In this document: piece after piece, positions 20,242 through 29,300 of the stretch | Numbering within the stretch: position 1 is the stretch's first letter | Layout: each line of letters opens with the position of its first letter | Source: Agromyces albus | GTDB taxonomy: Bacteria; Actinomycetota; Actinomycetes; Actinomycetales; Microbacteriaceae | DNA length: 51,995 nucleotides | NCBI RefSeq assembly: GCF_004134825.1 | Contig: NZ_SDPN01000026.1 | Location: forward strand, 1 to 51,995 | Direction: 5' to 3' | The notes under the pieces: generated by a model | What the model was told of the DNA's origin: nothing | The model's input: the letters and a program-made list of their open reading frames with translations, nothing else | Database searches by the model: none | Position numbers and translations under genes: made by a program

Positions 20242-21162
20242 ATGTCCTTCGCGCCGATCCCCGCATCCGTCCGTCAGCGGGCCCTCGACTGGTACGGCGA
20301 CCGGGGCCGGGACTGGGTCGACGCCCTCCCCGCCACCGTCGCCGGGCTCGCCGCGGCCTGGGACGCGCGCCCCGCCGGAGACCCCTTCACCGGTGGCACG
20401 ACCGCCTATGTGCTGCCGCTCGACCGGGCCGACGGCACTCCGGCCGTTCTCAAGGTCGATCTGCAGGATGAGGAGAACCGATCCGAGCCGACCGCCCTGC
20501 GCGCCTACGACGGCGACGGCGCGGTGCGCCTCCTCGAATACGACCCCGACTCCGGCGCGATGCTCCTCGAACGCGCCCGACCCGGGACCGCACTGCTCGA
20601 CCACGAATTCCCTGGCCTCCGCGAACAACACGTCGCACGGGAGCGCTTCGCGATCGCCTGCGATCTCTTCCGCCGACTCTGGCGCACTCCGGTCCCCGCC
20701 GCCGACTACCCGGAACCCCCGAAGGCCGCCGATCTCCTCAAGGGCTGGGCCGAGCACTTCGACGCGGCCGCAGGACGATCGACTGACGTTTCGAACGAAC
20801 TCGCGCTCGGCGTGGAACTGTGCGACGCGCTCGCCGACGCCGACGAGATCGGGATCGCCAACCGCGACAACCACCTGAGCAATGTCGTCACGGCCGTGCG
20901 CGAGCCCTGGCTGCTGATCGACCCCAAACCGGTGCTGGCCGAACGCGCCTTCGACGGCGGGTACTTCCTGTTCAAACAACAGCTCCACGGCCCGCTCGGC
21001 GGCACCGAGCTGCTGCACGCCGTGGCCGAGGGGCTCGGCGCCGACCTCGAACGCGTGCGGGCCTGGGCCATGCTGACGACGGTCGCGCAGATCGCCGACG
21101 CCGGAAGCGCCGCCGATCGCGAGGCGTACACCGGTGTGCTCCGCGCCATCGAGCGCGCTTGA
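20242..21162 (+). CDS. APH(6)/hydroxyurea-type antibiotic phosphotransferase family protein
   Basis: The 306-residue protein resembles the aminoglycoside/hydroxyurea kinase family that includes streptomycin 6-phosphotransferases. The ATP-binding half has AVLKVDLQDEENRSE and LLEYDPDSGAMLLERARPG. The catalytic half has NRDNHLSNVV, which keeps the catalytic Asp and the metal-binding Asn, and PWLLIDPKPV. Whether it confers resistance cannot be told; such chromosomal kinases are common in actinobacteria. ATG 20242 is used because upstream codons overlap the remnant and lack conserved character. Confidence 0.85.
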   Translation: MSFAPIPASVRQRALDWYGDRGRDWVDALPATVAGLAAAWDARPAGDPFTGGTTAYVLPLDRADGTPAVLKVDLQDEENRSEPTALRAYDGDGAVRLLEYDPDSGAMLLERARPGTALLDHEFPGLREQHVARERFAIACDLFRRLWRTPVPAADYPEPPKAADLLKGWAEHFDAAAGRSTDVSNELALGVELCDALADADEIGIANRDNHLSNVVTAVREPWLLIDPKPVLAERAFDGGYFLFKQQLHGPLGGTELLHAVAEGLGADLERVRAWAMLTTVAQIADAGSAADREAYTGVLRAIERA

Positions 21163-21176
21163 GTCACCCGGTTCCA

Positions 21177-21195
21177 GCAGGCCCGAATGGCCTGC
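21177..21195. terminator. short hairpin between convergent genes
   Basis: A 7-bp inverted repeat (21177-21183 with 21189-21195, loop of 5) sits between the convergent stops at 21162 and 21200. It could stop transcription from both sides, though it is weak. Confidence 0.45.
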
Positions 21196-21199
21196 CCGA

Positions 21200-21643
21200 T
21201 CAGCCCGGCGGCTCGCAGATGACGATCGGGATCTCCCGGCTCGTGCGGTGCTGGTAGATTTCGTATCCCCGATAGGCGGCAACGACCCTCGGCCACAGCT
21301 CGGCGCGTTCCGCGGCGTCGGCGGTCCTCGCGATCATCGGCCGCCGCGACCCGTCCACCGTGAGCTCGACGAGCGGGTCGGCCACGAGGTTGCGATACCA
21401 CTCGGGGTGGCGATCATCGCCGCCCTTCGACGCCACGAGCACGATCCGCTCGCCATCGACCACCGGGGTTGAGAGCACGACGGCGCGAGGCCGGCCGCTG
21501 CGCCTGCCGGTCGTCGTGAGCTCTACGATCGGCATGCCGACGATCCCGGCACCGAGATGCCAGCGGCTCAGCCGCAGGAGCACGCGGTGAGCGCGCGACA
21601 GGGAGCGGAACCAGAAGTCGGCGAGGCGTCCGCGACGAGTCAT
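21200..21643 (-). CDS. deazaflavin (F420)-dependent nitroreductase family protein
   Basis: The 147-residue protein matches the split beta-barrel F420-binding family typified by mycobacterial Ddn: VELTTTGRRSGRPRAVVLSTP, VASKGGDDRHPEWYRNLVADP and the C-terminal AAYRGYEIYQHRTSREIPIVI. These use coenzyme F420H2 (or bind flavins) to reduce diverse substrates. ATG at 21643 is preferred to the upstream in-frame ATG (21661) because AGGAGA lies six bases before it. It is 15 nt downstream of the MpaB-type gene, so probably co-transcribed. Confidence 0.88.
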   Translation of the reverse strand: MTRRGRLADFWFRSLSRAHRVLLRLSRWHLGAGIVGMPIVELTTTGRRSGRPRAVVLSTPVVDGERIVLVASKGGDDRHPEWYRNLVADPLVELTVDGSRRPMIARTADAAERAELWPRVVAAYRGYEIYQHRTSREIPIVICEPPG

Positions 21644-21657
21644 CCGAGATCTCCTGA

Positions 21658-22596
21658 TCACGCGGCGGACTCGTCGCGAGTGCCGGCATCGGCCGCGATC
21701 CTGGCGATGCGCGCGAGCGCCGCCTCCTCCGAGGTCGACCGGTCGCCGAGCATCGTCCGCACCGAGCGGAGCACTGCGCCCGTGGCAGCGACGGCGGGGA
21801 ACGGCGCCGCCGACAGCCCGAGCAGTCGTCGCTGGTCGGTCGAGAGCGACTGCACGGCGCCCGCGAACATGATGCGGTAGGCCGGGAGCATGCCGCGAGC
21901 CAACGGCGGGTTGCGGATGAAGCGCACGGTGCGGTCGACGCGTTCGTCGCGCTTGAGCACGCCGGCGTCGGCGAAGGCGCCGAGGCGTGCACGGAGGTCG
22001 GCGGCGGTGCGCGGGGCATCCGTGACGCCGATGAGCTCACCGGCGATCGACCACTCGCGCACGTACGCGTCGGCGCCGCCCGGGATCGGGCCCTCCCACA
22101 GCTCGTGGCAGGTGAGGAACGAGTCGGTGAAGGCCAGGTGCACCCACTCGAGGAGCTCGGGGTCACTCGCGCGATAGGGGCGACGGATGCCTCGCGCATC
22201 CGTGTACTCGCCCTGCACGCGCCGATGCAGACCCCGCACTCGCGCCGAAGCCCGCTCGGCGGTGGCGCGATCGCCGAACGTCACCGTGACGAGCCAGCGG
22301 ATCGTGCCCGTGAGCCGACCAAGGGGATCCTCCTCGTAGCGCGACCAGTCGTGGATGCCGGCGAGGGCGCCTGGGTGCATCGCCTGCACGAGCAGGGCGC
22401 GGATTCCCGCGACCATCGTGGCCATGCCGCCGTGCACCGCCCACGCGGCCGAGCCCGGGCCGAAGTAGCCCGCGTCGTCGCCCTGCTCCAGCTCGTCGAC
22501 CCAGGGCGGGCGCCCGTCGTCGGTGCCCGACAGGGTCTGCAGCAAGTGCGATCGCCATCGATCCCGAACCGAGCTCATGGCCGGAGTAGACCACAT
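21658..22596 (-). CDS. oxygenase MpaB family protein (DUF2236)
   Basis: The 312-residue protein resembles the MpaB/latex-clearing-protein superfamily of heme-binding oxygenases, with the early GPGSAAWAVHGG, LVQAMHPGALAGIHDWSRYEEDPLGRL split by short segments, the mid-domain FGDRATAERASARVRGLHRRV, and WVHLAFTDSFL. Conserved His residues that ligate heme in the family are present in the HPGA and WVH segments. The substrate is unknown. The start may be ATG 22596 or the in-frame ATG 22578. It is divergent from marR, which may regulate it. Confidence 0.85.
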   Translation of the reverse strand: MWSTPAMSSVRDRWRSHLLQTLSGTDDGRPPWVDELEQGDDAGYFGPGSAAWAVHGGMATMVAGIRALLVQAMHPGALAGIHDWSRYEEDPLGRLTGTIRWLVTVTFGDRATAERASARVRGLHRRVQGEYTDARGIRRPYRASDPELLEWVHLAFTDSFLTCHELWEGPIPGGADAYVREWSIAGELIGVTDAPRTAADLRARLGAFADAGVLKRDERVDRTVRFIRNPPLARGMLPAYRIMFAGAVQSLSTDQRRLLGLSAAPFPAVAATGAVLRSVRTMLGDRSTSEEAALARIARIAADAGTRDESAA

Positions 22597-22669
22597 GAGG
22601 CTGAATGCCGCTTGGAAGACGGCAGCCGCGGTGCGCAGCCCGCGTCGGCACGAATCATGAAGTAAGGTA

Positions 22670-22687
22670 ATGATGTAGTACCATCAT
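22670..22687. promoter_or_regulatory. palindromic operator overlapping a -10 element
   Basis: ATGATG-TAGTAC-CATCAT is a perfect 6+6 bp inverted repeat around a 6-nt centre, three bases before the MarR start codon. It includes TACCAT (22679-22684), a -10-like hexamer 6 nt before ATG 22691. A bound MarR dimer would block this promoter, so autorepression is likely. Confidence 0.7.
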
Positions 22688-22690
22688 GAT

Positions 22691-23164
22691 ATGACGACCC
22701 CGATCACCGTCCTCGACCGGCTCCTCGAGATCAGCGAGCTCTTCCAGAAGGACATGGCTCGCGCCTTCGACGGCACGCCGCTCACCGCCGCACGCATCCG
22801 CCTGCTCTGGGAGCTGCAGCACAGCGGACCGTCGACACAGCACGCGCTCGCCACGAGCCTGGGCGTGAGCCCCCGCAACATCACCGGACTCGTCGATGCG
22901 CTCGAGGCCGGCGGCTACGTCACCCGGTCGCCGCACCCGAGCGACCGGCGGGCGACGATCGTCGCGCTCGCGGCATCCGCTCAGCAGATGATGCGCGAGA
23001 TGCAGCGCGAGCATGCCGAGCTCTCGACCGACCTGCTCGGCGCGGTCGACGCCGCCGATCGTGCAGCCCTCGAGCGCGGCGTCGACGCCATCGCGGCGCG
23101 GCTGCGCGAGCTCATCGCCGCCGACGAGGCGCGCCGGGCCGAACGGATCGAGGTCGGGGCATGA
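22691..23164 (+). CDS. MarR family transcriptional regulator
   Basis: The 157-residue protein has the winged-helix core of MarR: RIRLLWELQHSGPSTQHALA, the recognition helix region LGVSPRNITGLVDALEAGGYV, and the wing TRSPHPSDRRATIVALA. MarR proteins are dimeric repressors often released by phenolic or lipophilic ligands. The palindrome three bases upstream is the likely binding site. Its divergent neighbour is the MpaB-type oxygenase gene. It overlaps the next gene by ATGA, so both form one unit. Confidence 0.92.
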   Translation: MTTPITVLDRLLEISELFQKDMARAFDGTPLTAARIRLLWELQHSGPSTQHALATSLGVSPRNITGLVDALEAGGYVTRSPHPSDRRATIVALAASAQQMMREMQREHAELSTDLLGAVDAADRAALERGVDAIAARLRELIAADEARRAERIEVGA

Positions 23165-23817
23165 GCCTCGAGACGCCGACCCGGCACGACGCATCCGTCG
23201 GCCTTCGCACGTGGCGGTTCCTGAAGCGGGCGCTGCAGCTCGAGCTCAGCATCTACGCGAACATCGGCCGGCTCGTCGCGCGCCGTCCGGCGATCCCGCA
23301 GGGCGCCGTGGGCTTCAGCTATCACAAGCCCGTGCTCACCGTGCTCATCATCTTCATCGCGCTCTCGGCGTTCGAGATCCCGATCGTCGACCTCATCGTG
23401 CACCGGTGGCCCGGTGTGCGCATCGCGTTCCTCATCCTCGGCATCTGGGGCGTGACCTGGATGTTCGGGTTCCTCTGCGCGTACCTCATGAAGCCGCACA
23501 CGGTCGGCCCCGACGGCATCCGCGTGCGACAGGGCCTCGAGATCGACCTCGCGCTCAGCTGGGACGACATCGCCTCGGTCGCGCGCAACAAGCGGGTCGA
23601 CGAGCCGAAGTCGCCGAGATTCGAGGAGACGGATGCCTCGCGCATCCTCGTCTTCCGCATGCAGGACGAGACCGACATCGAGATCGAACTCGAACGCCCC
23701 ACCGTCGTGCGGCTGCCCGGCGGGCGAGCGAAGGGCGGCGAGCAGACCATCACCGGCCTGCGGATCTGGGTCGACGACCCGCGCGGGTTCATGGATGAAG
23801 TGCGAAAGCACCTCTGA
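23161..23817 (+). CDS. membrane protein of unknown function
   Basis: The 218-residue protein has a basic N-terminal region, two adjacent transmembrane segments (VLTVLIIFIALSAF near residue 60; IAFLILGIWGVTWMFGFLCA near 90), and a cytoplasmic beta-rich C-terminal half of about 110 residues (IRVRQGLEIDLALSWDDIASV) that resembles a PH-like fold. I do not recognise a named family. It is coupled to marR by a 4-nt overlap, so it is probably under the same control. Confidence 0.8.
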   Translation: MSLETPTRHDASVGLRTWRFLKRALQLELSIYANIGRLVARRPAIPQGAVGFSYHKPVLTVLIIFIALSAFEIPIVDLIVHRWPGVRIAFLILGIWGVTWMFGFLCAYLMKPHTVGPDGIRVRQGLEIDLALSWDDIASVARNKRVDEPKSPRFEETDASRILVFRMQDETDIEIELERPTVVRLPGGRAKGGEQTITGLRIWVDDPRGFMDEVRKHL

Positions 23818-23824
23818 CGACAGC

Positions 23825-23863
23825 GCGCCGGTCGCGCGACCCCTCAGGGTCGGCGACCGGCGC
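23825..23863. terminator. bidirectional terminator hairpin
   Basis: A perfect 11-bp inverted repeat (23825-23835 with 23853-23863) lies between the convergent stops at 23817 and 23881. Confidence 0.8.
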
Positions 23864-23880
23864 AGCTGTCGTTGTAAGGG

Positions 23881-24384
23881 TTACGGCCGCGTGGGCTCGT
23901 CGTCGGCGGCGTTCGGCGCGACGGGCTTCTCGTCGGTGGCGACGTTGGCGACGTCGGCCGCCTCAGCTTCTGCGGTCTCGACGTACGCGGGCGGTGCGAC
24001 CTCGACGTTCGCGGGCGGTGCGACCTCGACGACCTGGGGCTCCTCGATGTCATCGAGGCTCGAGTCGACGGATGCGGGCGCCGGGGTGGCGACTGCAACA
24101 GTCGCGGCGCTCACCACGGCAGCGGCACGGTTGCGCGCGTGCGTCGCGAGGGCGATGAAGACCCCGACGACGCCGGCGGCCAGCAGCATGCCGCCGATGG
24201 TGCTCTGCGTCTGCAGGTTGAGGTACTGCAGGTAGTCGGAGCCCTGCTCGTTGTAGAAGTCGGCCTGGGCGGCATTGCCGCTCTGCAGCAGCCAGAACCC
24301 CAACCCGGTGACGGCGACGGCGGCGACCCACAGCACGATGAGCGGGATGTTCAGGGCGGGGCGTCGCGTGGTGGCGTTCGACAA
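23881..24384 (-). CDS. small membrane protein with Ala/Pro/Val-rich tail
   Basis: The 167-residue protein has two transmembrane segments (IPLIVLWVAAVAVTGLGFWLL near residue 22; GGMLLAAGVVGVFIALAT near 72) separated by a short polar loop. A low-complexity acidic Ala/Pro/Val tail follows, containing a repeated VEVAPPA unit. No enzymatic motif is visible and the function is unknown. The start is TTG 24384, set by GGAGG four bases upstream. It converges with the previous membrane protein gene. Confidence 0.75.
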   Translation of the reverse strand: MSNATTRRPALNIPLIVLWVAAVAVTGLGFWLLQSGNAAQADFYNEQGSDYLQYLNLQTQSTIGGMLLAAGVVGVFIALATHARNRAAAVVSAATVAVATPAPASVDSSLDDIEEPQVVEVAPPANVEVAPPAYVETAEAEAADVANVATDEKPVAPNAADDEPTRP

Positions 24385-24522
24385 GGTTCCTCCAGAGGAT
24401 CGGTCCTGCGCAGCGTGCGCGCTGGATCGGTTGGCGTACGGCCGGATCGGCCTCAGCGAGCCTATGGCCGAAAGCTATGGATGGGGTTGGTATTTCCGAT
24501 GTGGTGCCCTACATGAGCCGCT

Positions 24523-24639
24523 TCATCCGATCCCCGGCAGATGCCGGATGTTCAGCGAGTCGCCGACGATGCCGTGGATGCGACGGACCCCGGCATCGAT
24601 GAGCTGCTCGACGAGCTGGTCGGCGATCGTGTGTGCCAC
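24523..24639 (-). pseudogene. truncated 5' end of a pyruvate dehydrogenase/oxidase (PoxB-type) gene
   Basis: From GTG 24639, with GGAGG seven bases upstream, 30 codons read like the N-terminus of thiamine-diphosphate pyruvate oxidases or dehydrogenases (IADQLVEQLIDAGV, then IHGIVGDSLN, which includes the family's G-[IV]-x-G-D-S-L-N motif). Similarity stops after SLN, and a stop follows eight codons later at 24523. The full enzyme has about 580 residues, so only about 5% remains. The ribosome site is intact. It sits 137 bases from tRNA-Pro. Confidence 0.85.
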
Positions 24640-24737
24640 GGTGTGCCCCCTCCGTGCGGTGCCACCCCTCCAGTCTTCCCCTTCTATTGCTCGTGGTCGA
24701 GGGGCTTCGGGTGCATGAGCACCACCGCGGATGCCGC

Positions 24738-24743
24738 TATGAT
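24738..24743 (+). promoter_or_regulatory. -10 element of tRNA-Pro
   Basis: TATGAT matches the consensus at 5 of 6 positions, 33 bases before the mature tRNA. A -35 is not clear. Confidence 0.5.
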
Positions 24744-24776
24744 GGTCAAGTTGTCTTCCGAGAAATCGGATGGCAT

Positions 24777-24850
<74 letters not shown>

Positions 24851-24854
24851 CCGA

Positions 24855-24888
24855 AAAGTCCCGGAAACTCAAGGGTTTCCGGGACTTT
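24855..24888 (+). terminator. tRNA terminator hairpin
   Basis: A perfect 13-bp inverted repeat (24855-24867 with 24876-24888, loop of 8) ends in three Ts, just after tRNA-Pro. Confidence 0.9.
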
Positions 24889-25357
24889 CGAGGTTTAAGA
24901 GAATTGATCCACTCACCGAAAACTCACCGTTTTCACCCCTCCGGCACGCCCGATACGCTCTTGTCGTGCGACACGGCGCTGTGGCTCCCGGTCGCTTGCG
25001 GTCGTCAGGGCACGCTCCACGCACCTTCTCGGTATGAACGAACACGAGATTCTGTCGCCGCTCTCGTCGCCTGCTCCAGACGACGCCTGGGGGAGGGGCG
25101 ATGTTGTTCGGGATCGCATCCTCGCCGCCCCGGGCACGCGACGCCTGTACTTCCCGAGCCGTCTGAGCTCCCGTCTCGAGGGTGCTGCGAGCGGAAGTCT
25201 GCCCAGGGTGCGGCCGCGTCGTCAAGTTGCTTGGGAACCGAGAGTCGGCCGGCGCCAGGGGCTCCGTGCGAAGACGCCGGGTACCGGCCGCTACACATCC
25301 CGTTGGCCGGATCTGAGACACATCGCGGTCGCCCGTCGAATCGACTTGTGGCGTGTC
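24889..25357. other. non-coding or decayed region after tRNA-Pro
   Basis: I find no supportable gene in these 469 bases. Open frames on both strands have atypical composition and no recognisable domain. One short frame contains EVCPGCGRVVK (about 25192-25225, plus strand), which looks like a zinc-ribbon fragment and could be transposase or phage debris, but it is too short to name. No integrase and no repeat of the tRNA 3' end is seen. Confidence 0.5.
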
Positions 25358-26224
25358 TTAGCCCTTGTGCTGCGCGCGATAGGTCCGCGGCGGCACCCCG
25401 TGCACCTTGCGGAAAAGCCGTGAGAAGTAGAACGAGTCCTGGTAGCCCACTTCTTCAGCTATGTCCGCGACGTCCTTATCAGTGGTGTCAAGCAGTTCTC
25501 GTGCCCGGGCCATGCGGAGCTGCGTTTGGTATTGGAGCACGGCCATGCCTACATGCTCCCGGAACAGCACTGCGAAATGTGATGTGCTCAGGGAAGCCAT
25601 CGCCGCGAGGTCGTTGACCGAGACGCGCTCCTCGAGGTGGTTGCGCAGGTAGTCTCGAGCTCCCTCCACGGTGGAGGCTCCGTTGCCTGACAACTGCCGA
25701 TTCGCGGAGAGAAGGGCCATGAGGTGCCAGGCGGCTCCAGAAGCGGCCACGAGGTTCTCCCACGTCGAGTCCTCGCCCATCCAGTGGACAACCTCCTCGA
25801 CCAGGGCGACGACACGGTAGATATCCGAGACGCCGCGGACCGGAGCAGCGGGCGTCATGCCGGCTGCGCGCAGGAACTCGAGCAGGTCCCTGCCGGCGAT
25901 GTGAAGCCACCACAATGTCCACGGATCGTCCGGGTCGGCCCCGTAACTGTGTGGCACTCCGGGCTGGATGATCATCACCTGGCCGGCATGAACGGTGTGT
26001 TGGACTCCCTCGATGACGCACCATCCCTGACCCTTTGTGCATGCGATGACGATCGCCTGGTCGATACCGGAGGTCCTCGTCATTCCGTGGGCCCGTGCCT
26101 CGGGGAAATAGCCGCAATCAGTGACGACCAGATGAGCTGTACCGGGGCGTTGCAGTGCGGCACGAACAGTGGGCCGCGGCAGAACGAACAGCCGTTGGCC
26201 AGGAAATCCATCTTCGATCGTCAT
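25358..26224 (-). CDS. AraC family transcriptional regulator
   Basis: The 288-residue protein has an N-terminal cupin-like sugar-sensing domain (CVIEGVQHTVHAGQVMIIQP and VPHSYGADPDDPWTLWWLHI). Its C-terminal double HTH has VNDLAAMASLSTSHFAVLF and VADIAEEVGYQDSFYFSRLF, followed by KVHGVPPRTYR. This layout is typical of activators of sugar-utilisation genes. It is divergent from the DUF5107/ABC transporter cluster across 92 bases and is its likely regulator, with a sugar imported by that transporter as the probable signal. Confidence 0.93.
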   Translation of the reverse strand: MTIEDGFPGQRLFVLPRPTVRAALQRPGTAHLVVTDCGYFPEARAHGMTRTSGIDQAIVIACTKGQGWCVIEGVQHTVHAGQVMIIQPGVPHSYGADPDDPWTLWWLHIAGRDLLEFLRAAGMTPAAPVRGVSDIYRVVALVEEVVHWMGEDSTWENLVAASGAAWHLMALLSANRQLSGNGASTVEGARDYLRNHLEERVSVNDLAAMASLSTSHFAVLFREHVGMAVLQYQTQLRMARARELLDTTDKDVADIAEEVGYQDSFYFSRLFRKVHGVPPRTYRAQHKG

Positions 26225-26304
26225 CGCGACAGTCTGCGGCCACGTCGCCGTTTTGTCCAGTTATCTCCGTTGGATCGATCATTCCGTGGAGCGCTGGAGG
26301 TTCC

Positions 26305-26310
26305 TATGGT
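26305..26310 (+). promoter_or_regulatory. -10 element before the DUF5107 gene
   Basis: TATGGT ends 6 nt before ATG 26317. A GGAGG lies 16 bases upstream of the ATG, too far for a good ribosome site. A leaderless transcript fits better. The GATCGATC palindrome at 26273-26280 lies in the position where an AraC activator could bind; that role is a guess. Confidence 0.4.
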
Positions 26311-26316
26311 GATGAG

Positions 26317-29300
26317 ATGCTCGACGTTGAGACCCCGGCGCAGTCCCGAATCGCCCTCCCTCCGGTCCCTGCTGCCCTGGCTGGTGATCGAGTGGCGGCG
26401 TGGTCGGAGCCGGTGCTGATCGACAGCTACCTGCCGGGTCAGCCCGACGCGTATCCCGCATTCCTCGACTCGCGGGTGTACCAAGGGTCGAGCGGCCGCG
26501 TCTTTCCGTTGCCGTTCCACGAGCGCATCGCGCAAGACAAGACGCCCCATCTCTGGCAGGCCGTGCACCTTGAGAACGAATGGCTGCGGCTCATGATCCT
26601 GCCCGAGCTCGGGGGTCGCATCCATGTCGCGTACGACAAGGTCGCGAAGTACGACATCTTCTATCGCAACAACGTGATCAAGCCCGCGCTGGTCGGTTTG
26701 GCCGGCCCGTGGATCTCGGGTGGTGTCGAGTTCAACTGGCCGCAGCACCACCGTCCCGCAACCTTCCTCCCGACCGACGTCGAGATCGAATGGGAGGAGG
26801 ACGGCTCGATCACCGTCTGGTGCTCCGACCACGATCCCTTCGCCCGCATGAAGGGGATGCACGGCATTCGCCTGCGCCCCGATAGCTCTTTGATCGAGGC
26901 GAGGGTGCGCCTGTTCAACCGCACGGAGGTGCCGCAGACCTTCTTGTGGTGGGCGAACGTGGCCGCTGCCGTCAACGACGGCTACCAGTCCTTCTTCCCC
27001 ACGGATGTCACCACCGTCGCCGATCACGCGCGGCGGGCAACGACCACCTTCCCTGAGGCGGGCCGGTATTACGGGGTCGACTATCGGGCGCGAGCAGATG
27101 CCGACCACCCCGACGGCGATCGACTCGACTGGTACCGCAATATCCCGGTTCCCACCTCGTACATGGTGCTCTCGACGGAGGACGAGTTCTTCGGTGGGTA
27201 CGATCACGGCCGCGACGCCGGGTTCGTGCACTGGGCGAGCGGCGGCGTCTCGCCCGGCAAGAAGCAATGGACCTGGGGAAACGACGAGTTCGGCTGGGCC
27301 TGGGAGCGCAACCTCACCGACGGAGACGGGCCGTACATCGAGCTCATGGCTGGAGTCTTCACCGACAATCAGCCCGACTTCGCCTGGCTTGCGCCGGGGG
27401 AGACCAAGACGTTCAGCCAGTACTGGTACCCGATCCAGAAGATCGGACCGGTGCAGCAGGCGACGCTGCGCGCCGCGGCGAGCCTGCGCGGAGGAACGAT
27501 CGGCGTCGTAGTGACGTCAGCTGTTCGCGCGCGCATCCTGCTCACCGACAACGCGGGCGCGACCCTCTTCGACACGACCGCGGACCTCGCACCAGGCTCC
27601 CCTTTTGCCGCCACGCACTCGGCGGCACGCTCCGAGGCCCTCACCCTCACCGTCACCGAAGGCGACGACGTGCTCGTGTCGATCGCGCCACGCGTGCAAC
27701 GCGAACAGATTCGCAGCGCTGCGGTAGCCCCTCCGCGCCCCGCCGATGTCGGCAGCGTCGACGAGCTGTATCTGATCGGGCGCTATCTCGAGCAGTACCG
27801 GCACGCGACCCGCCACCCTGAGCAGTACTGGCTCGAAGCGATCGCCCGTGACGCTCGTCACGTCGGTGCCCGCACGGCCCTCGGTGCGCGCGAGTACGCC
27901 GCGGGAAACTTCGAGGCGTCGGTCGAACACCTCAGCCTCGCGGTCGCACGCAACACCGCGTGGACGCCGACGCCGACGAGCGGGGAAGCGCACTACCGGC
28001 TGGGGCTGGGCCTTATGCGGCTGGGTCGCGATCGGGAAGCCGAGGCGATGCTCCAGCGTGCCGCGTGGGACGTCGCGTGGCGGGGTGCGGCCTGGTGGGC
28101 ACTCGCCCGCCTCTACGGCAGGCGTGGTGACTGGGCGGCGGCGCTCGATCGCGCCGAGGCCGTGGCATCCGCCGATCCCGACCACAACCAGGCGATCTGC
28201 CTGCGCGCCCGCATCCTGCGCGAGCTCGGGCGGGTCGGCTCGGTGGAGGTCGTGCTGGAACGCGACCCGCTCGATCAGTGGGCGCGCGACCTCGCCGGCC
28301 TCGAGCTCACCCGTGACGCCCCGACCCTGCTCGATGTCGCGATCGAGTACGCGGGTGCCGGCTTTCCACTCGACTCGCTGCGCCTTCTCGACGCCGCAGA
28401 CGCTGTGCTCGACGACCAGGCCGTCGGCCAGGTCGCCGTTGGTCCGCTCGTCGCCTACCACCGTGCCCTCCTGCTCGACCTTTTGGGTCGCAGCGGGGCC
28501 GCCCAGCAGGAGCGGGTGCGCGCGAAGGGTCTCGACACGACCAACTGCCTCCCCTCGCGGCTCGAGGACGTCGCGGCGTTGGAAGCGGCGGGCGAGGAAG
28601 CCACTGCCCTCGCCCAGCTCGGCCACTGGTACTACGACCGGGGCCGCCGGTCCGATGCCATCGCCGCGTGGCGACGCTCCCTCGAGCTCGCACCCGACCG
28701 CAAGACTGCCACCATCGTGCACCGCAATCTCGGCGTCGCCGCGTACAACGTGGACCGCGATCCGTTTGAGGCGCGGATGCACTATGAGGCGGCGATCGCG
28801 CTCACCCCGCGGGATCCCAAGTTGTGGTTCGAGTTCGACCAGCTCGCGGCACGTTCGGGCGAGACGCCGGCGACACGGCTCGCGCGTCTCGAGGCAGAGC
28901 CTGACATGGTCGCGGCCCGCGACGACCTGTCCGTCTCATTCGCCAACCTGCTCATCGACGCGGGTCGAGCCGCTGAGGCGCGAGAGTTGCTGGCCCAGCG
29001 TCGCTTCCAGCCCTGGGAGGGTGGCGAAGGCCAGGTGCTGGGAGCGTGGGAGCGAGCGGCGCTCGCTGTGGCAGCCGACCTGGTCGGGGCGGGAGATGCC
29101 GAGCGGGCGGTCGAGCTGCTCATCTCCGCACTGGTGCCACCCGCCGAACTGGGCGAGGCGAGGCATCCGCTCGCGAACGCGTCCGCGATCCACCTCGCGC
29201 TGGGAGACGCGCTCATTGCGGCGGGCGATGAGAGCGGGGCGCGGACCCACTGGCGTGTCGCCGCCGACTCGGCCGGCGACTTCACCGGAATGCGGGACCG

